Shown here one piece after another: positions 49,658-59,683 of a stretch of DNA of 64,000 nt (positions are counted from its first letter, which is position 1; each line of letters begins with the position of its first letter). Below the pieces are notes generated by a model, which was given only the letters and a program-made list of their open reading frames with translations, did not search any database and was not told the origin of the DNA. This DNA is from Aminobacterium sp. MB27-C1 (GTDB taxonomy: Bacteria > Synergistota > Synergistia > Synergistales > Aminobacteriaceae): assembly GCF_030908405.1 (NCBI RefSeq), contig NZ_CP133089.1, positions 1,674,001 through 1,738,000 of the forward strand, read 5' to 3'. Both the position numbers and the translations under genes were made by a program.

Positions 49658-50941
49658 ATGCAAATCCAAGCCTGGATAACATTAGGTATATTTATTACTA
49701 TTTTAGCTATTATCGGAACGGGAAAACTCTCAAGAAGCGTAGCTGCTCTTCTTGGGGCAGCCTTTCTCATGGTAACACAGCTTCTTCCGGCAGATGTCGC
49801 TGTTCGTTTTATCGACTTTAACACTATTGGCCTGTTAATGGGAATGATGATTGTTGTCGGAGTCCTCTCAAAAACAGGTATTTTCCAATATATAGCCATT
49901 AAAAGTCTTAAGATGACCAAAGGTAATTGGCTTGTTACTGTTTTTGCCATTACTTTAACAACAGCAGTCCTCTCTGGTGTGCTTGATAACGTCACGACAG
50001 TATTGCTCATCAGCCCTATTATTCTTTCTCTGGCTGATATTATGAAATTCAACCCGGTTCCCCTTCTTATTTCAGAAGCTATTGCTTCGAATATTGGAGG
50101 GACGGCAACTCTTATTGGAGACCCACCAAACATTATTATTGGTTCTCATGCCCACTTTTCTTTTATGGATTTTATTGTGAATCTGACTCCCATTACCTTT
50201 GTCGTTCTATTTGTTACTGTGGGAATCATTGCCCTCATATATAAAAGAGACTTCAAGATTCAGCCCGAAGAATATGAGAAAATTCTTAAGGTTGATGAGA
50301 ATGCTGCTGTGAAAAACATTCTGACTTTGAAAAAAGCCCTGATTATAACTGGTTTTATTCTTATTGGTTTCTTAAGTCATGGATTTTTACATGTTGAAGC
50401 AGCCGTTATTGCTCTTATGGGAGCATCTTTGCTTCTCGCCATCATTCCAGACAACGGAGACGAGATCATTCACAAAGACATAGAGTGGCCTACTCTTATT
50501 TTTTTCGCAGGACTCTTCATTATTGTAGGAGCCCTCAAAGAAACGGGAGTTATTTCTGCTCTCTCAAATATTTTAGGACGCCATCTCCACGGACACCCCA
50601 TGGCAGCGTTACTTACCGTTCTGTGGTTTTCAGGCCTAACATGTGCTTTCGTAAATAACATTGGATTTACGGCAACTTTTGTCTATGTTATTGACGAGTT
50701 GGCTGGACAGGTGGGCATGCCCTCCGAGCCTCTTTTCTGGGCTCTTGCGCTAGGAGCCTGTCTTGGAGGCAACGGTAGCTTCCTCGGCGCAGCTGCTAAC
50801 GTTGTGGTTGCAGATGTCGCCAATCGTTTCGGATATCCCATTACCTTCAAAGCATTTATGAAGACAGGTATGCTTAGTGTATTTATAGCAATGATTCTAT
50901 GCAGCATTTACCTCGTTATCCGTTACAGAGCTTTTTTATAA
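49658..50941 (+). CDS. ArsB/NhaD-type ion transporter
   Basis: This 427-residue membrane protein has about 11 segments with the ArsB/NhaD inverted-repeat pattern. The first repeat has LTTAVLSGVLDNVTTVLL and NIGGTATLIGDPPNIIIG; the second has LTCAFVNNIGFTATFVYV and LGGNGSFLGAAANVVVAD. The GDPPNI motif is typical of ArsB-like pumps. It could move arsenite, sodium or other ions; no arsenic regulator or ArsA is nearby. GGAGG lies about 13 bases upstream. It overlaps the LacI gene end by six bases. Confidence 0.88.
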   Translation: MQIQAWITLGIFITILAIIGTGKLSRSVAALLGAAFLMVTQLLPADVAVRFIDFNTIGLLMGMMIVVGVLSKTGIFQYIAIKSLKMTKGNWLVTVFAITLTTAVLSGVLDNVTTVLLISPIILSLADIMKFNPVPLLISEAIASNIGGTATLIGDPPNIIIGSHAHFSFMDFIVNLTPITFVVLFVTVGIIALIYKRDFKIQPEEYEKILKVDENAAVKNILTLKKALIITGFILIGFLSHGFLHVEAAVIALMGASLLLAIIPDNGDEIIHKDIEWPTLIFFAGLFIIVGALKETGVISALSNILGRHLHGHPMAALLTVLWFSGLTCAFVNNIGFTATFVYVIDELAGQVGMPSEPLFWALALGACLGGNGSFLGAAANVVVADVANRFGYPITFKAFMKTGMLSVFIAMILCSIYLVIRYRAFL

Positions 50942-51769
50942 AGATATAACTTCCCCATCAGGACTATAAAGAGGAGGAACGACCATGACTTTTTCAGGTC
51001 GTACTCCCTTTTCCTGAATAGCGTTGAGAGAAAGACGACCTGCAATGGCTCCCAGGTCAAAAGCAGGCCAATCAAGACAGTAGCACTTTAAAATTCTGGC
51101 GAGATCTGGATACCCGCAAAGAACAATATTCTCTCCTCCGCCAATCATATTTTTTTCATGAGTTGAATCTAATATATGAATAGGAAGAGCGCTCTTCATC
51201 GTCGGTTTTTCTAAAAAGTTTTCTATCCCCTTGAAGAAGGGAGATGCTCCTTCATCAACAACAAAGGGTCTCCCTTGAGCAATTTTGAGAAGTTTTTGAG
51301 CACCACGTTCCAGATCGATCATAACAGAAGACCCCAGTAGACTCTCCGTTCCAACTGAAACAAAAGATCCTTCAAATGAAATATCTGGAGTCGATCCAGC
51401 TATCCATATAATTCCATCAACATTACGCGAAAGAAGATCTCGAGCTACCAAATTTCTTTGAGAAGAAATCTCCCCTGAACATTTCACTAACAAGCTATAA
51501 TTCTGTCTCGATATGACTCTGTCGAGTCCTGATAAAAAAAGTCCCACCCACGGACGTGAAAGGTCTTCAAAAACAACTCCTAACAACCCGGTACGATTGC
51601 TTGATAATCCCCTGGCCACGGCATCAGGCTGATATCCCAAAGCCTTGGCTGCCTGCCATACTTTTTCTCTTGTCGTCGACGATATGCGGGAATCACCTTT
51701 CAAGGCTCGACTTACAGTTGCCTTATTCACATTAGCTAATTTAGCTACATCTTCCATCTTTACTTTCAT
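50936..51769 (-). CDS. LacI family regulator (short)
   Basis: This 277-residue repressor has a normal LacI HTH (VKMEDVAKLANVNKATVSRALKGD) with hinge helix (YQPDAVARGLSSNRTGLLG). The periplasmic-binding-protein-like domain is shorter than usual (about 60 residues fewer than a typical 330-340) and has an odd middle with DEGASPFFKG. It might be a divergent or partly deleted member. ATG 51769 with GAGGTG seven bases upstream is preferred over GTG 51778. It is 19 bases from the kinase gene and on the same strand. Confidence 0.85.
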   Translation of the reverse strand: MKVKMEDVAKLANVNKATVSRALKGDSRISSTTREKVWQAAKALGYQPDAVARGLSSNRTGLLGVVFEDLSRPWVGLFLSGLDRVISRQNYSLLVKCSGEISSQRNLVARDLLSRNVDGIIWIAGSTPDISFEGSFVSVGTESLLGSSVMIDLERGAQKLLKIAQGRPFVVDEGASPFFKGIENFLEKPTMKSALPIHILDSTHEKNMIGGGENIVLCGYPDLARILKCYCLDWPAFDLGAIAGRLSLNAIQEKGVRPEKVMVVPPLYSPDGEVISL

Positions 51770-51796
51770 CTTTGGCACCTCTTTAGACTTACCCTT

Positions 51797-53440
51797 TTAG
51801 TGTTCGTAACATCCGCCCCCTATAAATTCTCGCAAAATAGAATTCGATGGAACATATTCAGACGATAGCGGCGGGACGAATTTCAGCATCGAAAGAAGTC
51901 GCCGGGCTTCTCCATACATGGAGGATGACTCAGATACTGTCTGCAAAAGAGGTTGCACGTACCCCTTCAATATGGCCAGTTCGTAGGGTAACGAAGAGTT
52001 AAACATAGCATCTGCACGACTTTGATAAGGGAAAATATACTCCTTCGCCCCTTTAATTACAGAAGGCCACAAATCAAGTGTCCGCTCTGCTGAATGTCCT
52101 CGCGTTCTGTTATCTCGAATCATACGTCGAAGCAGTCTATTATCGGTAGTGCTTGTTCTGTTGTGTTCGTCAAGGTTTATTCCAGTTAGCGGCGACACAA
52201 AGATACCAAATTTATTTTCTTCGGGAACAACAGCTGTAACATTTTCATTAAGGCCATGAATACCCTCGAGAATCAAAACATCATTTTTTGCTAGACGAAG
52301 AGTTGGCCCCTCAAACTTTTTCCCCTTGATAAAATCAAATTCAGGAATACGAACCTCTTTCCCCTTCAGGAGTTCAGAAAGCTGTTTTTCCAAGAGATCA
52401 AGATCTATAGCTTCAAGAACCTCAAAATCGAGATTTCCATGTTCATCCAAAGGTGTTTTTTCTCTATCAACAAAGTAATTGTCAAGAGAAATAACCGTCG
52501 GATTCAATCCACACACCTGTAGCTGTATTTTCAATCGTTTGGCCGTCGTTGTTTTACCAGATCCAGAAGGACCCGCAATAGCAACTATTTTAACTCTTTC
52601 CCGCAGAGCAATTTCCTCGGCAATACGACTTAATCGCTGTGAATGAAAAGCTTCGGAAATAAGCACAAGCTCCAGTCCCTTTCCTTGGGCTATTCGAGCA
52701 TGAAAGCTATCCATCGTCCTCAGGCCCAATACCTCCAACCATTTAGCGTAGTCAAGAAAAACTCCAGAAAGTTTTTTAGAAGCTCTGAATGGAGGAAGAC
52801 GTTTAGGATACGACACAGTAGGAAACTGAAGTACCATGCCCGGCGAAAACAATTTCAGTTGGAAGACACGTAAATATCCTGTCGATGGAGCGAGTGGAGC
52901 GTAATAAAAGCCGTAATTGTCTTCGCAACGATAGAGTTCTACTGGGTCTTCGGCTGCCCACATGAAAAGTCGCGCACTCTCTGGATTTCCCTGACGTTCA
53001 AAAATACGCCGTGCTTTATCGAGAGGAACAACTTCTCTTGTAATAGGAACATCCCGATTAACAAGATCGCGAAGAGCTTTCTCTACAATAAGCACATCGT
53101 CTTCTTTTAGCTCCCCTTCTGGAAGCTCCCAGTAATAGCCATCACTTATAGAGTGTTTAATAACAATTTTTTTATTTAAAGCTCTCTGCACTGCTAAAAC
53201 AAGTAGAAAGCTCAAGGATCGGCGATAGACTTCCATCCCTTCAAAAGAAGAAGTATCAACAAATTCCACATCAGCATCATCGTCCACAATCCAGCCTAGT
53301 GGTCTAAGATAATTGTTGACGCGCCAAGCCACAATATGAGATCCTCCGTCAATATTTGCCTTAGAAAGAACGTCTTTGCCATTCATAGGGCTGGAGCATT
53401 CACAAATATCATGGTTACGGATACGTATCTGAAAAGACAT
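51797..53440 (-). CDS. TGS-type uridine kinase-like nucleoside kinase fusion
   Basis: This 547-residue protein combines an N-terminal part like the TGS/SAD region of threonyl-tRNA synthetase (residues about 30-200: GGSHIVAWRVNNYL and VIKHSISDGYYW) with a P-loop kinase of the uridine kinase/phosphoribulokinase family. Walker A AGPSGSGKTT is near 294-303; the later LDNYFVDREKTP and EGIHGLNE segments match Udk. Nearly identical fusions occur in thermophilic bacteria, with an unclear substrate. AGGAGG precedes ATG 53440, and the LacI gene is downstream. Confidence 0.88.
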   Translation of the reverse strand: MSFQIRIRNHDICECSSPMNGKDVLSKANIDGGSHIVAWRVNNYLRPLGWIVDDDADVEFVDTSSFEGMEVYRRSLSFLLVLAVQRALNKKIVIKHSISDGYYWELPEGELKEDDVLIVEKALRDLVNRDVPITREVVPLDKARRIFERQGNPESARLFMWAAEDPVELYRCEDNYGFYYAPLAPSTGYLRVFQLKLFSPGMVLQFPTVSYPKRLPPFRASKKLSGVFLDYAKWLEVLGLRTMDSFHARIAQGKGLELVLISEAFHSQRLSRIAEEIALRERVKIVAIAGPSGSGKTTTAKRLKIQLQVCGLNPTVISLDNYFVDREKTPLDEHGNLDFEVLEAIDLDLLEKQLSELLKGKEVRIPEFDFIKGKKFEGPTLRLAKNDVLILEGIHGLNENVTAVVPEENKFGIFVSPLTGINLDEHNRTSTTDNRLLRRMIRDNRTRGHSAERTLDLWPSVIKGAKEYIFPYQSRADAMFNSSLPYELAILKGYVQPLLQTVSESSSMYGEARRLLSMLKFVPPLSSEYVPSNSILREFIGGGCYEH

Positions 53441-53533
53441 TTTTAGCCTCCTCTCGTGCCTTTCTATCTGGTATGATTTACTTTACTACAAGAAGAAGAA
53501 TACGTCTTGAGTTGTTTGGGGAGGGTAAGTAGA

Positions 53534-54244
53534 ATGACGAAAAACAAATCTACGAAAATATATGAACAAGTCGCAGAGAAATTAAAGAATCTCATAGCCT
53601 CTGGACAATTGATCCAAGGTGATCCCCTTCCTCCTGAACGCCAGCTAATCGAAGAGCTAAATGTAAGCCGCAGCTCGCTCAGGGAAGCTTTTCGTATTCT
53701 TGAACTTGTAGGTCTTATCGAAAGTATTCCCGGAAAGGGACGCTTCGTAAGAAAATCAAGATTTGAAACACAACATTCTAAAATGCCCCTACAAGATGAA
53801 GCTATACTTGAGTTAGTTGAAGCTCGAATGACATTAGAACCAGCAATAGTTACCGAAGCAGTTAAACATGCTACTCCAAGCGATTTAACGCGCATACGCA
53901 AAATTCTGACACTGACAAGCAAAGATGTAGAATCTCTTGAACATAGAGCACAGTGCGATTATGATTTTCACTTGCTTCTTGCCGAAGCAACACATAACTT
54001 TGTTTTCGTGAACATTGTAAAGATGACTTTCAATCTTATTATGGAAACTCATGAGCGAATTTATTCTCTACTTGATGACAAAGAAATTTTTTTAAAGGAA
54101 CATAATCAAATATATCAAAGCATTCTTGATCGTGATATCAAGAAAGCCCGCCGCCTGATGACTAACCATGTCAGCAGGGTATATAAGACACTGCTTGACG
54201 GCATAGCTCTTGAAGATCACAAGGAGGATATTTCTTTACTATGA
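53534..54244 (+). CDS. FadR/GntR family regulator with FCD domain
   Basis: This 236-residue repressor has a winged helix (IYEQVAEKLKNLIASGQL, PERQLIEELNVSRSSLREAF) and an FCD ligand domain with metal-binding type residues (DYDFHLLLAEATHN and a C-terminal NHVSRV). ATG 53534 has GGGGAGGG eight bases upstream; the upstream in-frame codons from 53507 are unneeded. The stop overlaps the YibE/F gene (ATGA), so they are translated together. Its effector may be a carboxylic acid. Confidence 0.9.
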   Translation: MTKNKSTKIYEQVAEKLKNLIASGQLIQGDPLPPERQLIEELNVSRSSLREAFRILELVGLIESIPGKGRFVRKSRFETQHSKMPLQDEAILELVEARMTLEPAIVTEAVKHATPSDLTRIRKILTLTSKDVESLEHRAQCDYDFHLLLAEATHNFVFVNIVKMTFNLIMETHERIYSLLDDKEIFLKEHNQIYQSILDRDIKKARRLMTNHVSRVYKTLLDGIALEDHKEDISLL

Positions 54245-55434
54245 ACCAGAATCAAAGCATAAAAAACTATATTCTAGCCTTTATTGCCGTCATTTTCATT
54301 GCACTTCTAGCAGCCGTTTCCGTCGATAAAGTAGTCTTAAATTCTTGGAATACTGACGATTCTCTCATTGTTCGCATCGATAGGGTGGGCAAAGTCAGAG
54401 GGACAGAAAGCCCCCTCTCTTTCAACAACTCCAATGAATCTTCGGAAAGCTCCTCCAGCTCTGACGAGGGACTCTGGCAAACTGAGTACATCGACATTAC
54501 CGTTACCTTTCTTAACGGAGAAAAAAAGGGAACTAAGGAAGATCTTCTCATAACTCAGCTGTCAACGTCTTCTCTAGAACTCATAGAAGAGCGTCGATAC
54601 CTTCTTGTAAGTGACTTGTTCGAAGATGGAAGTATTCAATACTCTATTAGCGATCGTTATAGAATACCATGGGTCGCCGCTTTTCTTATTTTAGCCTCTG
54701 GAGGCCTAATCGCCTCTGCAGGAAAAGCCGGATTCAGGGCCCTTGCTGGCCTTCTTCTTTCTTTAGCTGTACTTCTAGGTTGGTACGTTCCAGCGCTGGC
54801 TCAGGGAATTGCCCCTGTCCCCTTCGCTATTCTTGCTGTAGGTGCCGTTTCTATTATTACAGTACTTCTTGTTGTACGAAGACCGGCTTTTTGGATCGTT
54901 GCATTTTTAGGCGCACTAGGTGGTGCTGTTGCTTCTTCTCTCGTAGGCTGGGCCATGGTCAAAACATGGCAACTCACCGGACTGGCAAGTGACAGTGCAA
55001 GTCTTTTAGCTTCTACCATCCCTGGAATGTCAATGGAGGGACTGCTTCTCGCTGCAGTTATGATTGGATCAATTGGAGCTGTTCTTGATGTTGCTATTTC
55101 TGTAACATCGACTCTTGCCGAAATGTTCTCATATGATAACAACATTGAAGGGCATAGATTATGGCAGGCAGGAATCGGAGTAGGTCGTGAAGTTTTGGGA
55201 AGTATGATTAATACGTTGATATTGGCCTATTTAGGTAGCGCGCTGCCCTTTACCATCCTCATTACAAATGCAGGAATTGATGCTACGGCACTCTTTAATG
55301 ATCCCTATATAGCACAGGAACTCGTGCGAAGTGTCGCTGGTACAATCGGTCTTTTGCTAACAATTCCAATAACAACAGGGGTATGCGTCTGGTGGCTTGA
55401 GTTCCGATTACAACCTCGAAAAAAAAGTGCTTAA
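54241..55434 (+). CDS. YibE/F-like membrane protein
   Basis: This 397-residue protein matches the YibE/F family. After one N-terminal segment and a periplasmic beta region of about 120 residues with a serine-rich stretch, there are about eight segments. Conserved blocks include LTGLASDSASLLASTIPGMSMEGLLLAAVMIGSIGAVLDVAISVTSTLAEM and GREVLGSMINTLILAYLGSALP. The function of the family is unknown. Coupled by overlap to the FadR-type gene, it may export what the regulator senses. It converges with the HD-GYP gene; the stop codons overlap by four bases. Confidence 0.87.
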   Translation: MNQNQSIKNYILAFIAVIFIALLAAVSVDKVVLNSWNTDDSLIVRIDRVGKVRGTESPLSFNNSNESSESSSSSDEGLWQTEYIDITVTFLNGEKKGTKEDLLITQLSTSSLELIEERRYLLVSDLFEDGSIQYSISDRYRIPWVAAFLILASGGLIASAGKAGFRALAGLLLSLAVLLGWYVPALAQGIAPVPFAILAVGAVSIITVLLVVRRPAFWIVAFLGALGGAVASSLVGWAMVKTWQLTGLASDSASLLASTIPGMSMEGLLLAAVMIGSIGAVLDVAISVTSTLAEMFSYDNNIEGHRLWQAGIGVGREVLGSMINTLILAYLGSALPFTILITNAGIDATALFNDPYIAQELVRSVAGTIGLLLTIPITTGVCVWWLEFRLQPRKKSA

Positions 55435-56741
55435 TCTCCACCTGTAGGAATATGCTCAAGAAGTGACGGGATAAAACCATTTTTTATAATATGTTCCCAA
55501 CTTGGCAAAGAAGCGAGGGAAATTTTTCTGTCATGGAATGCTTTTTGTATACTTTCTAAGAAGCGATAGGCCGATGTTCCGAAGTCTTTTGGTGATGTTA
55601 AAATCTCAGCAGTTTTTAAAGCGAGATGTTCCAAAGAAGGAGCTCCGATAATAATCTGTGCCGCCTGATTTTTAAGAGGAAAAACACATCCCAACTTGTG
55701 TTCATCTTCTTGTCGGAAAGTACCTAAAATCATTACCTGAGGTTCTCCATCAACAATTGAAGTGACTGCTGATAGTGTCCAGTCAGAGAGAAAAAGGATA
55801 CTCCCAACTGGGTAAGGGATTATAACTTTTTCAAGAAGAGGGACAATAGCAGGGTCAAACTTTATTCCGGCCTCTTTACGTATAATTTTGAGAGCCTCTG
55901 CCGGAAGAAAAGCACGTCGATAAGGACGATCGCTAACCAAGGCATCGTAACTATCAGCTACAGAAACAAGTCTGACGAGAAGGGGAATCTTTTCTCCATA
56001 GAGACCTGGTAGTCCGACACGTCCATAGCCTTCCCCATTCCAATATTGATGATGATTCAAAACAATAGCTCTCGCCATGGGGTTAATACACGGAAATTCC
56101 CTTACGATTTTAAAGCCATCGTAGGGATGTTTTTTCATGAGAGCCCACTCTTCACTATTCAATGAACCTTTTTTATTGATCAGAGATGAGGGAAGCATAA
56201 GTTTGCCAATATCGTGGAAAAGTGCACCAAGGCCTATGTTGATCTTATCCTGATAAGAAAGGACAAAAATCCCCTCTTCTTCTCCTCTGCGAGACAACAA
56301 CAAAGCTACAGTCATTACACCTATCATATGCTCATACGTGTACTGATCATGACTACTAATATTCTTTAAACCAAACAGTACCGCCGTAGAGTCTTCGAAT
56401 ATAATCGAAATGACCTGAGAAACACATTTTTGAAGACTCTCAAGCTCTTTAGCATGTAAAGAACGATTATGAACCACGTTTTGAACTATTTGAGACATAT
56501 GCCCTCGCAACTGTCTTTCCATATGTTCAGGCACCAGAGACTGCCATTCACTCTCATTTATCTCAGTCTCTCCTGGCAAATAGACAAAACAAGCTTCAAC
56601 GCCTCGGCGCAAAAGTTTAACTATCATCTGTTCGGTAAGGATGATTCCTGCACTTAATAAAAGTTGCCCCTCACAGCCGAGAACAGATCGAGCTAAACGC
56701 ATTCCCGCCCTGAGGTGATCTGACGTAACGATAAGCGGCAT
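55431..56741 (-). CDS. HD-GYP domain phosphodiesterase-like protein
   Basis: This 436-residue protein has an N-terminal DUF3391-like part and a C-terminal HD-GYP domain. LFHDIGKLMLP gives the HD pair, KKHPYDGFKIV the lysine and a ligand histidine, and NHHQYWNGEGYGRVGL the second histidine motif, where HHE reads HHQ and GYP reads GYG. The rest (ADSYDALVSDRPYRRAF) is standard. HD-GYP proteins hydrolyse cyclic di-GMP or cGAMP; the altered motifs leave activity uncertain. ATG 56741 has GGGGACAGG upstream. Confidence 0.88.
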   Translation of the reverse strand: MPLIVTSDHLRAGMRLARSVLGCEGQLLLSAGIILTEQMIVKLLRRGVEACFVYLPGETEINESEWQSLVPEHMERQLRGHMSQIVQNVVHNRSLHAKELESLQKCVSQVISIIFEDSTAVLFGLKNISSHDQYTYEHMIGVMTVALLLSRRGEEEGIFVLSYQDKINIGLGALFHDIGKLMLPSSLINKKGSLNSEEWALMKKHPYDGFKIVREFPCINPMARAIVLNHHQYWNGEGYGRVGLPGLYGEKIPLLVRLVSVADSYDALVSDRPYRRAFLPAEALKIIRKEAGIKFDPAIVPLLEKVIIPYPVGSILFLSDWTLSAVTSIVDGEPQVMILGTFRQEDEHKLGCVFPLKNQAAQIIIGAPSLEHLALKTAEILTSPKDFGTSAYRFLESIQKAFHDRKISLASLPSWEHIIKNGFIPSLLEHIPTGGD

Positions 56742-57167
56742 TTTCCTGTCCCCTGCAAAGTCCGTAATAATTAGATACAAAACCAGAGTTCATAATAACA
56801 CACATATTAAACAGGACTCTCTCTACCAAGGCCTGTTTAAAAGTGGTACTTTTGACCCTTTTAGTTGCACAAAGGTATGATTAAGGGGAGGGGATTTGCT
56901 TCAAGCAAATCCCCCGGCTGATCTATTGCAAAATGGTACGGGAATAGATCTCAAAAAGAGAGGCCGCTTCTTCTCACAGGAGAAACGGCCTCTCTTTATA
57001 TGCAAAGATAAGCTTTTTGTTCCTCCTTTTCAAACATGGAAGGCTCTCTCGTTTCCGAAAAAACCCTAACGGCCCTGAACCATAGAAATTTTTTAAAAAA
57101 TCTTTAGGTTGTCAGGCTCGGAGGTTCTTCATATTTTTAATAATGGTACCTCATTAAAAACAAGAAA
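56742..57167. other. Hairpin-rich intergenic region without a gene
   Basis: No open frame with a start site fits this 426-base stretch. It holds four successive inverted repeats: TTAAACAGG with CCTGTTTAA (56807-56840), an 11-bp stem with a 3-base loop (56890-56914), GATCTATT with AATAGATC (56920-56950), and a 12-bp stem (56955-56997). The last has T after it on the minus strand and can end the 57168 gene transcript. A ribosome-like AAAGGAGG near 57030 has no suitable start behind it. Function unknown. Confidence 0.6.
56948..56997 (-). terminator. Terminator downstream of the AEC carrier gene
   Basis: AAAGAGAGGCCG (56955-56966) pairs perfectly with CGGCCTCTCTTT (56986-56997), and TTTTTGAG follows on the minus strand. 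Confidence 0.7.
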
Positions 57168-58097
57168 TCAAGATATACCTAAAAGATTTGCCCATAGAGG
57201 AATTGTCACTATAGAACAAAGCGTTGAAGCAGCAATAGACTCAGCCGTATAGTTTTCATCCATGCCCATGCCACGAGCAACAACGTAAGAGTTAACGGCT
57301 ATGGGCATTGAAGATACAAGAACTGTCGTTTTAAGTAACATAGAGTCTACTGGCCACAGATGTAAAAAGAACCATACAATTGCCGGGAATAAAAGAAGTT
57401 TGAATAAAATGGCTTCCCATGTATCTTTGAGTAGCTCTTTTACACGCGACAATTCTAAGGAGGCACCCAACGATAACAGCGCCAAACCACTTCCTACATT
57501 GCCGAGTACCTTAAACGCTTCATCAAGCCACGCTGGTAACGGACCGGTTCCTACAAATGCACACGAAACACCTACAACACACGCCATGATAAGAGGATTT
57601 GTAAGAATTCGTTTCATTGTATCTTTTAATGCACTCAAACGAAAACTTCCAGAAAGAACAACTTGCCCCCAAGTAATGGAGATCAGTTGGTATCCAGCCA
57701 TGACAACAGCAAGATACAAGGAAAGGGCCTGAAGACCAGCTTCTCCCAATGCCACGGATACAGCTGGAACACCCATAAAAATATTATTTGAACGTATAGA
57801 AACCATAGTCAGTACAGAGACTCGCTCCCTTTTTAATTTCAGGAAGCGCCCGAATAAAAGAGCGAGAGGAGGCGTAACCATAAGAGAGATATAAATGGCC
57901 TTTACGAAGTTTCCCCCCACGAGGACTTCTACGTCTGCTCCATAAGTCACTCTGAAAAGAAGTGCTGGAAGAGCAATCCAATACAAAATAAAATTCATGC
58001 CCGCAAAAGCTTCTTCCCCTACAAAGTGTCTTCGCCGTATAAACCACCCAATGCTAACAATAAGAATTATAGGAAGAACTATTAGAAAGCTACCCAC
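57168..58097 (-). CDS. AEC family transporter (auxin efflux carrier type)
   Basis: This 309-residue membrane protein has ten segments in two halves, as in AEC carriers. It starts [19 protein letters not shown] and has [31 protein letters not shown] and [11 protein letters not shown] blocks; the second half has [20 protein letters not shown]. Members move small carboxylates such as malate or lactate. I start at GTG 58097 with GGGGGAG upstream; the frame to ATG 58139 lacks a ribosome site and adds hydrophilic residues. The mRNA likely ends near 56948. Confidence 0.88.
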   Translation of the reverse strand: MGSFLIVLPIILIVSIGWFIRRRHFVGEEAFAGMNFILYWIALPALLFRVTYGADVEVLVGGNFVKAIYISLMVTPPLALLFGRFLKLKRERVSVLTMVSIRSNNIFMGVPAVSVALGEAGLQALSLYLAVVMAGYQLISITWGQVVLSGSFRLSALKDTMKRILTNPLIMACVVGVSCAFVGTGPLPAWLDEAFKVLGNVGSGLALLSLGASLELSRVKELLKDTWEAILFKLLLFPAIVWFFLHLWPVDSMLLKTTVLVSSMPIAVNSYVVARGMGMDENYTAESIAASTLCSIVTIPLWANLLGIS

Positions 58098-58212
58098 CTG
58101 AAATCTCACTCCCCCTTTGTTACAAGTGGTATTATACATTGCACAGACAGAAAAGATCTGGTTACGATATAATATTCAGCAAAATATAATCAGGGGAAGG
58201 TGATGAATCCTG

Positions 58213-59595
58213 ATGAAAGTCCCAGCACATATTTTCAGAGAATACGATATTAGAGGGATAGCCGATACAGAACTCACAGCAGAAACTGTTACAGCCATAG
58301 GAAAAGCCTATGGGACCTTCCTTCGCAGAGAAGGAATAAGAACAATTACTGTTGGAGGAGATGTACGCCTTTCTACAGAAAGAATACGTCAGAACGTTAT
58401 TAGTGGTGTTACATGGGCAGGTATTAATATTATTGACATAGGTGTCGCTACATCGCCACTTCTCTACTGGAGCCAATATCATTTTAATCTTGATGGTGCC
58501 ATCATGGTTACGGGAAGCCACAATCCTAAAGATATGAACGGGTTGAAGTTAGCATTTGGTAAGAGCACTATGTATGGAGAACAGATTCAAGACATTCTTT
58601 CTATGATTGAAAAAGATGATTTTGTGCAGACAGAAACACCTGGTTCAGTAAGAAAAGCCAATATCTGGAATGAGTATATAGATATGCTCGTATCGAAGAT
58701 AAAATTGGGCACACGTAAACTTAAAGTTGTCGCTGACGCAGGAAATGGAACGGCAGGACTCTATATCCAAACATTCCTTGAAAAATTGGGGTGTCATGTT
58801 ATTCCTCTTTTCTGCGAACCAGATGGAACATTTCCCAACCATCATCCCGATCCTCTGAAGCGAGAAAACCTCACGTCACTTATAGAAAAAGTCAGAATGG
58901 AAAAGGCAGATCTCGGGCTCGCTTTTGACGGGGATGCCGACCGCATCGGAGTTGTAGACGAAAAGGGATCGGTAGTATGGGGAGACACCCTTATGGCTCT
59001 CTATTGGCGCGAAATTCTTCCACAGCATCCAGGAGCAACCGCCATTATAGAGGTAAAATGCTCACAAGCTTTGGAAGACGAAATCCGTCGTCTAGGAGGG
59101 GCTCCGCTCTATTACAAGGCTGGACACTCTCTTATCAAGGCAAAGATGAAAGAGATTGATGCTCTTTTTGCCGGAGAGCTTTCAGGACACATGTTTTTCG
59201 CTGATGAATTTTATGGTTTTGACGATTCTTTCTATGCCGCAGGACGTTTGCTTCGCATTCTTTCAAACGATAGTCGTTCTCTTTCTGAAATGCTTGTTGA
59301 TTATCCAGTCTATTACAGCACTGCTGAGGTTCGAGTAGACTGCCCCGATGAAAAGAAATTCGAGGTTATTGAAACCATTAAAGAAAAGGCACTTAAAGAC
59401 CACGAAGCTATAACTATTGATGGGGTTCGAATTCTTTACAAAGAAGGTTGGGGGCTCGTAAGGGCATCAAATACACAGCCTGTTCTTGTAACACGATGTG
59501 AAGGGAAAACAAAAGAAGCTCTTGATGCCATAACAAAAGATATGAAACAACGAATGCTCGATGTGGGTATTTCAGATTTTGAATGGACATATTAA
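58213..59595 (+). CDS. Phosphomannomutase/phosphoglucomutase
   Basis: This 460-residue alpha-D-phosphohexomutase shifts phosphate between C6 and C1 of mannose or glucose for polysaccharide or glycolipid precursors. The phosphoserine motif TGSHNP is at 100-105 (Ser102), the magnesium loop DGDADR at 239-244, and the sugar loop appears as GELSGHMFF. A C-terminal domain with RASNTQPVLVTRCEG holds the phosphate-binding residues. FREYDIRG near the N-terminus is typical of ManB/AlgC. A TATAAT lies near 58167 upstream. It ends at a long-looped terminator. Confidence 0.94.
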   Translation: MKVPAHIFREYDIRGIADTELTAETVTAIGKAYGTFLRREGIRTITVGGDVRLSTERIRQNVISGVTWAGINIIDIGVATSPLLYWSQYHFNLDGAIMVTGSHNPKDMNGLKLAFGKSTMYGEQIQDILSMIEKDDFVQTETPGSVRKANIWNEYIDMLVSKIKLGTRKLKVVADAGNGTAGLYIQTFLEKLGCHVIPLFCEPDGTFPNHHPDPLKRENLTSLIEKVRMEKADLGLAFDGDADRIGVVDEKGSVVWGDTLMALYWREILPQHPGATAIIEVKCSQALEDEIRRLGGAPLYYKAGHSLIKAKMKEIDALFAGELSGHMFFADEFYGFDDSFYAAGRLLRILSNDSRSLSEMLVDYPVYYSTAEVRVDCPDEKKFEVIETIKEKALKDHEAITIDGVRILYKEGWGLVRASNTQPVLVTRCEGKTKEALDAITKDMKQRMLDVGISDFEWTY

Positions 59596-59619
59596 ATATG
59601 TGAAATAATAACGATACGA

Positions 59620-59676
59620 AAAAGGGTCCTCTCAAAGAAAAACATATTCAACAAACTAAACATCGAGGACCCTTTT
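59620..59676. terminator. Bidirectional terminator
   Basis: AAAAGGGTCCTC (59620-59631) pairs perfectly with GAGGACCCTTTT (59665-59676) over a 33-base loop between the convergent mutase and MBL genes. Confidence 0.7.
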
Positions 59677-59683
59677 AGTTAAT

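Noticed and set aside
57022-57040. AAAGGAGG motif on the minus strand in the gene-free region
   Set aside because: No ATG or convincing start follows it at a usable distance; the only TTG gives a short basic frame running into the terminator hairpin.
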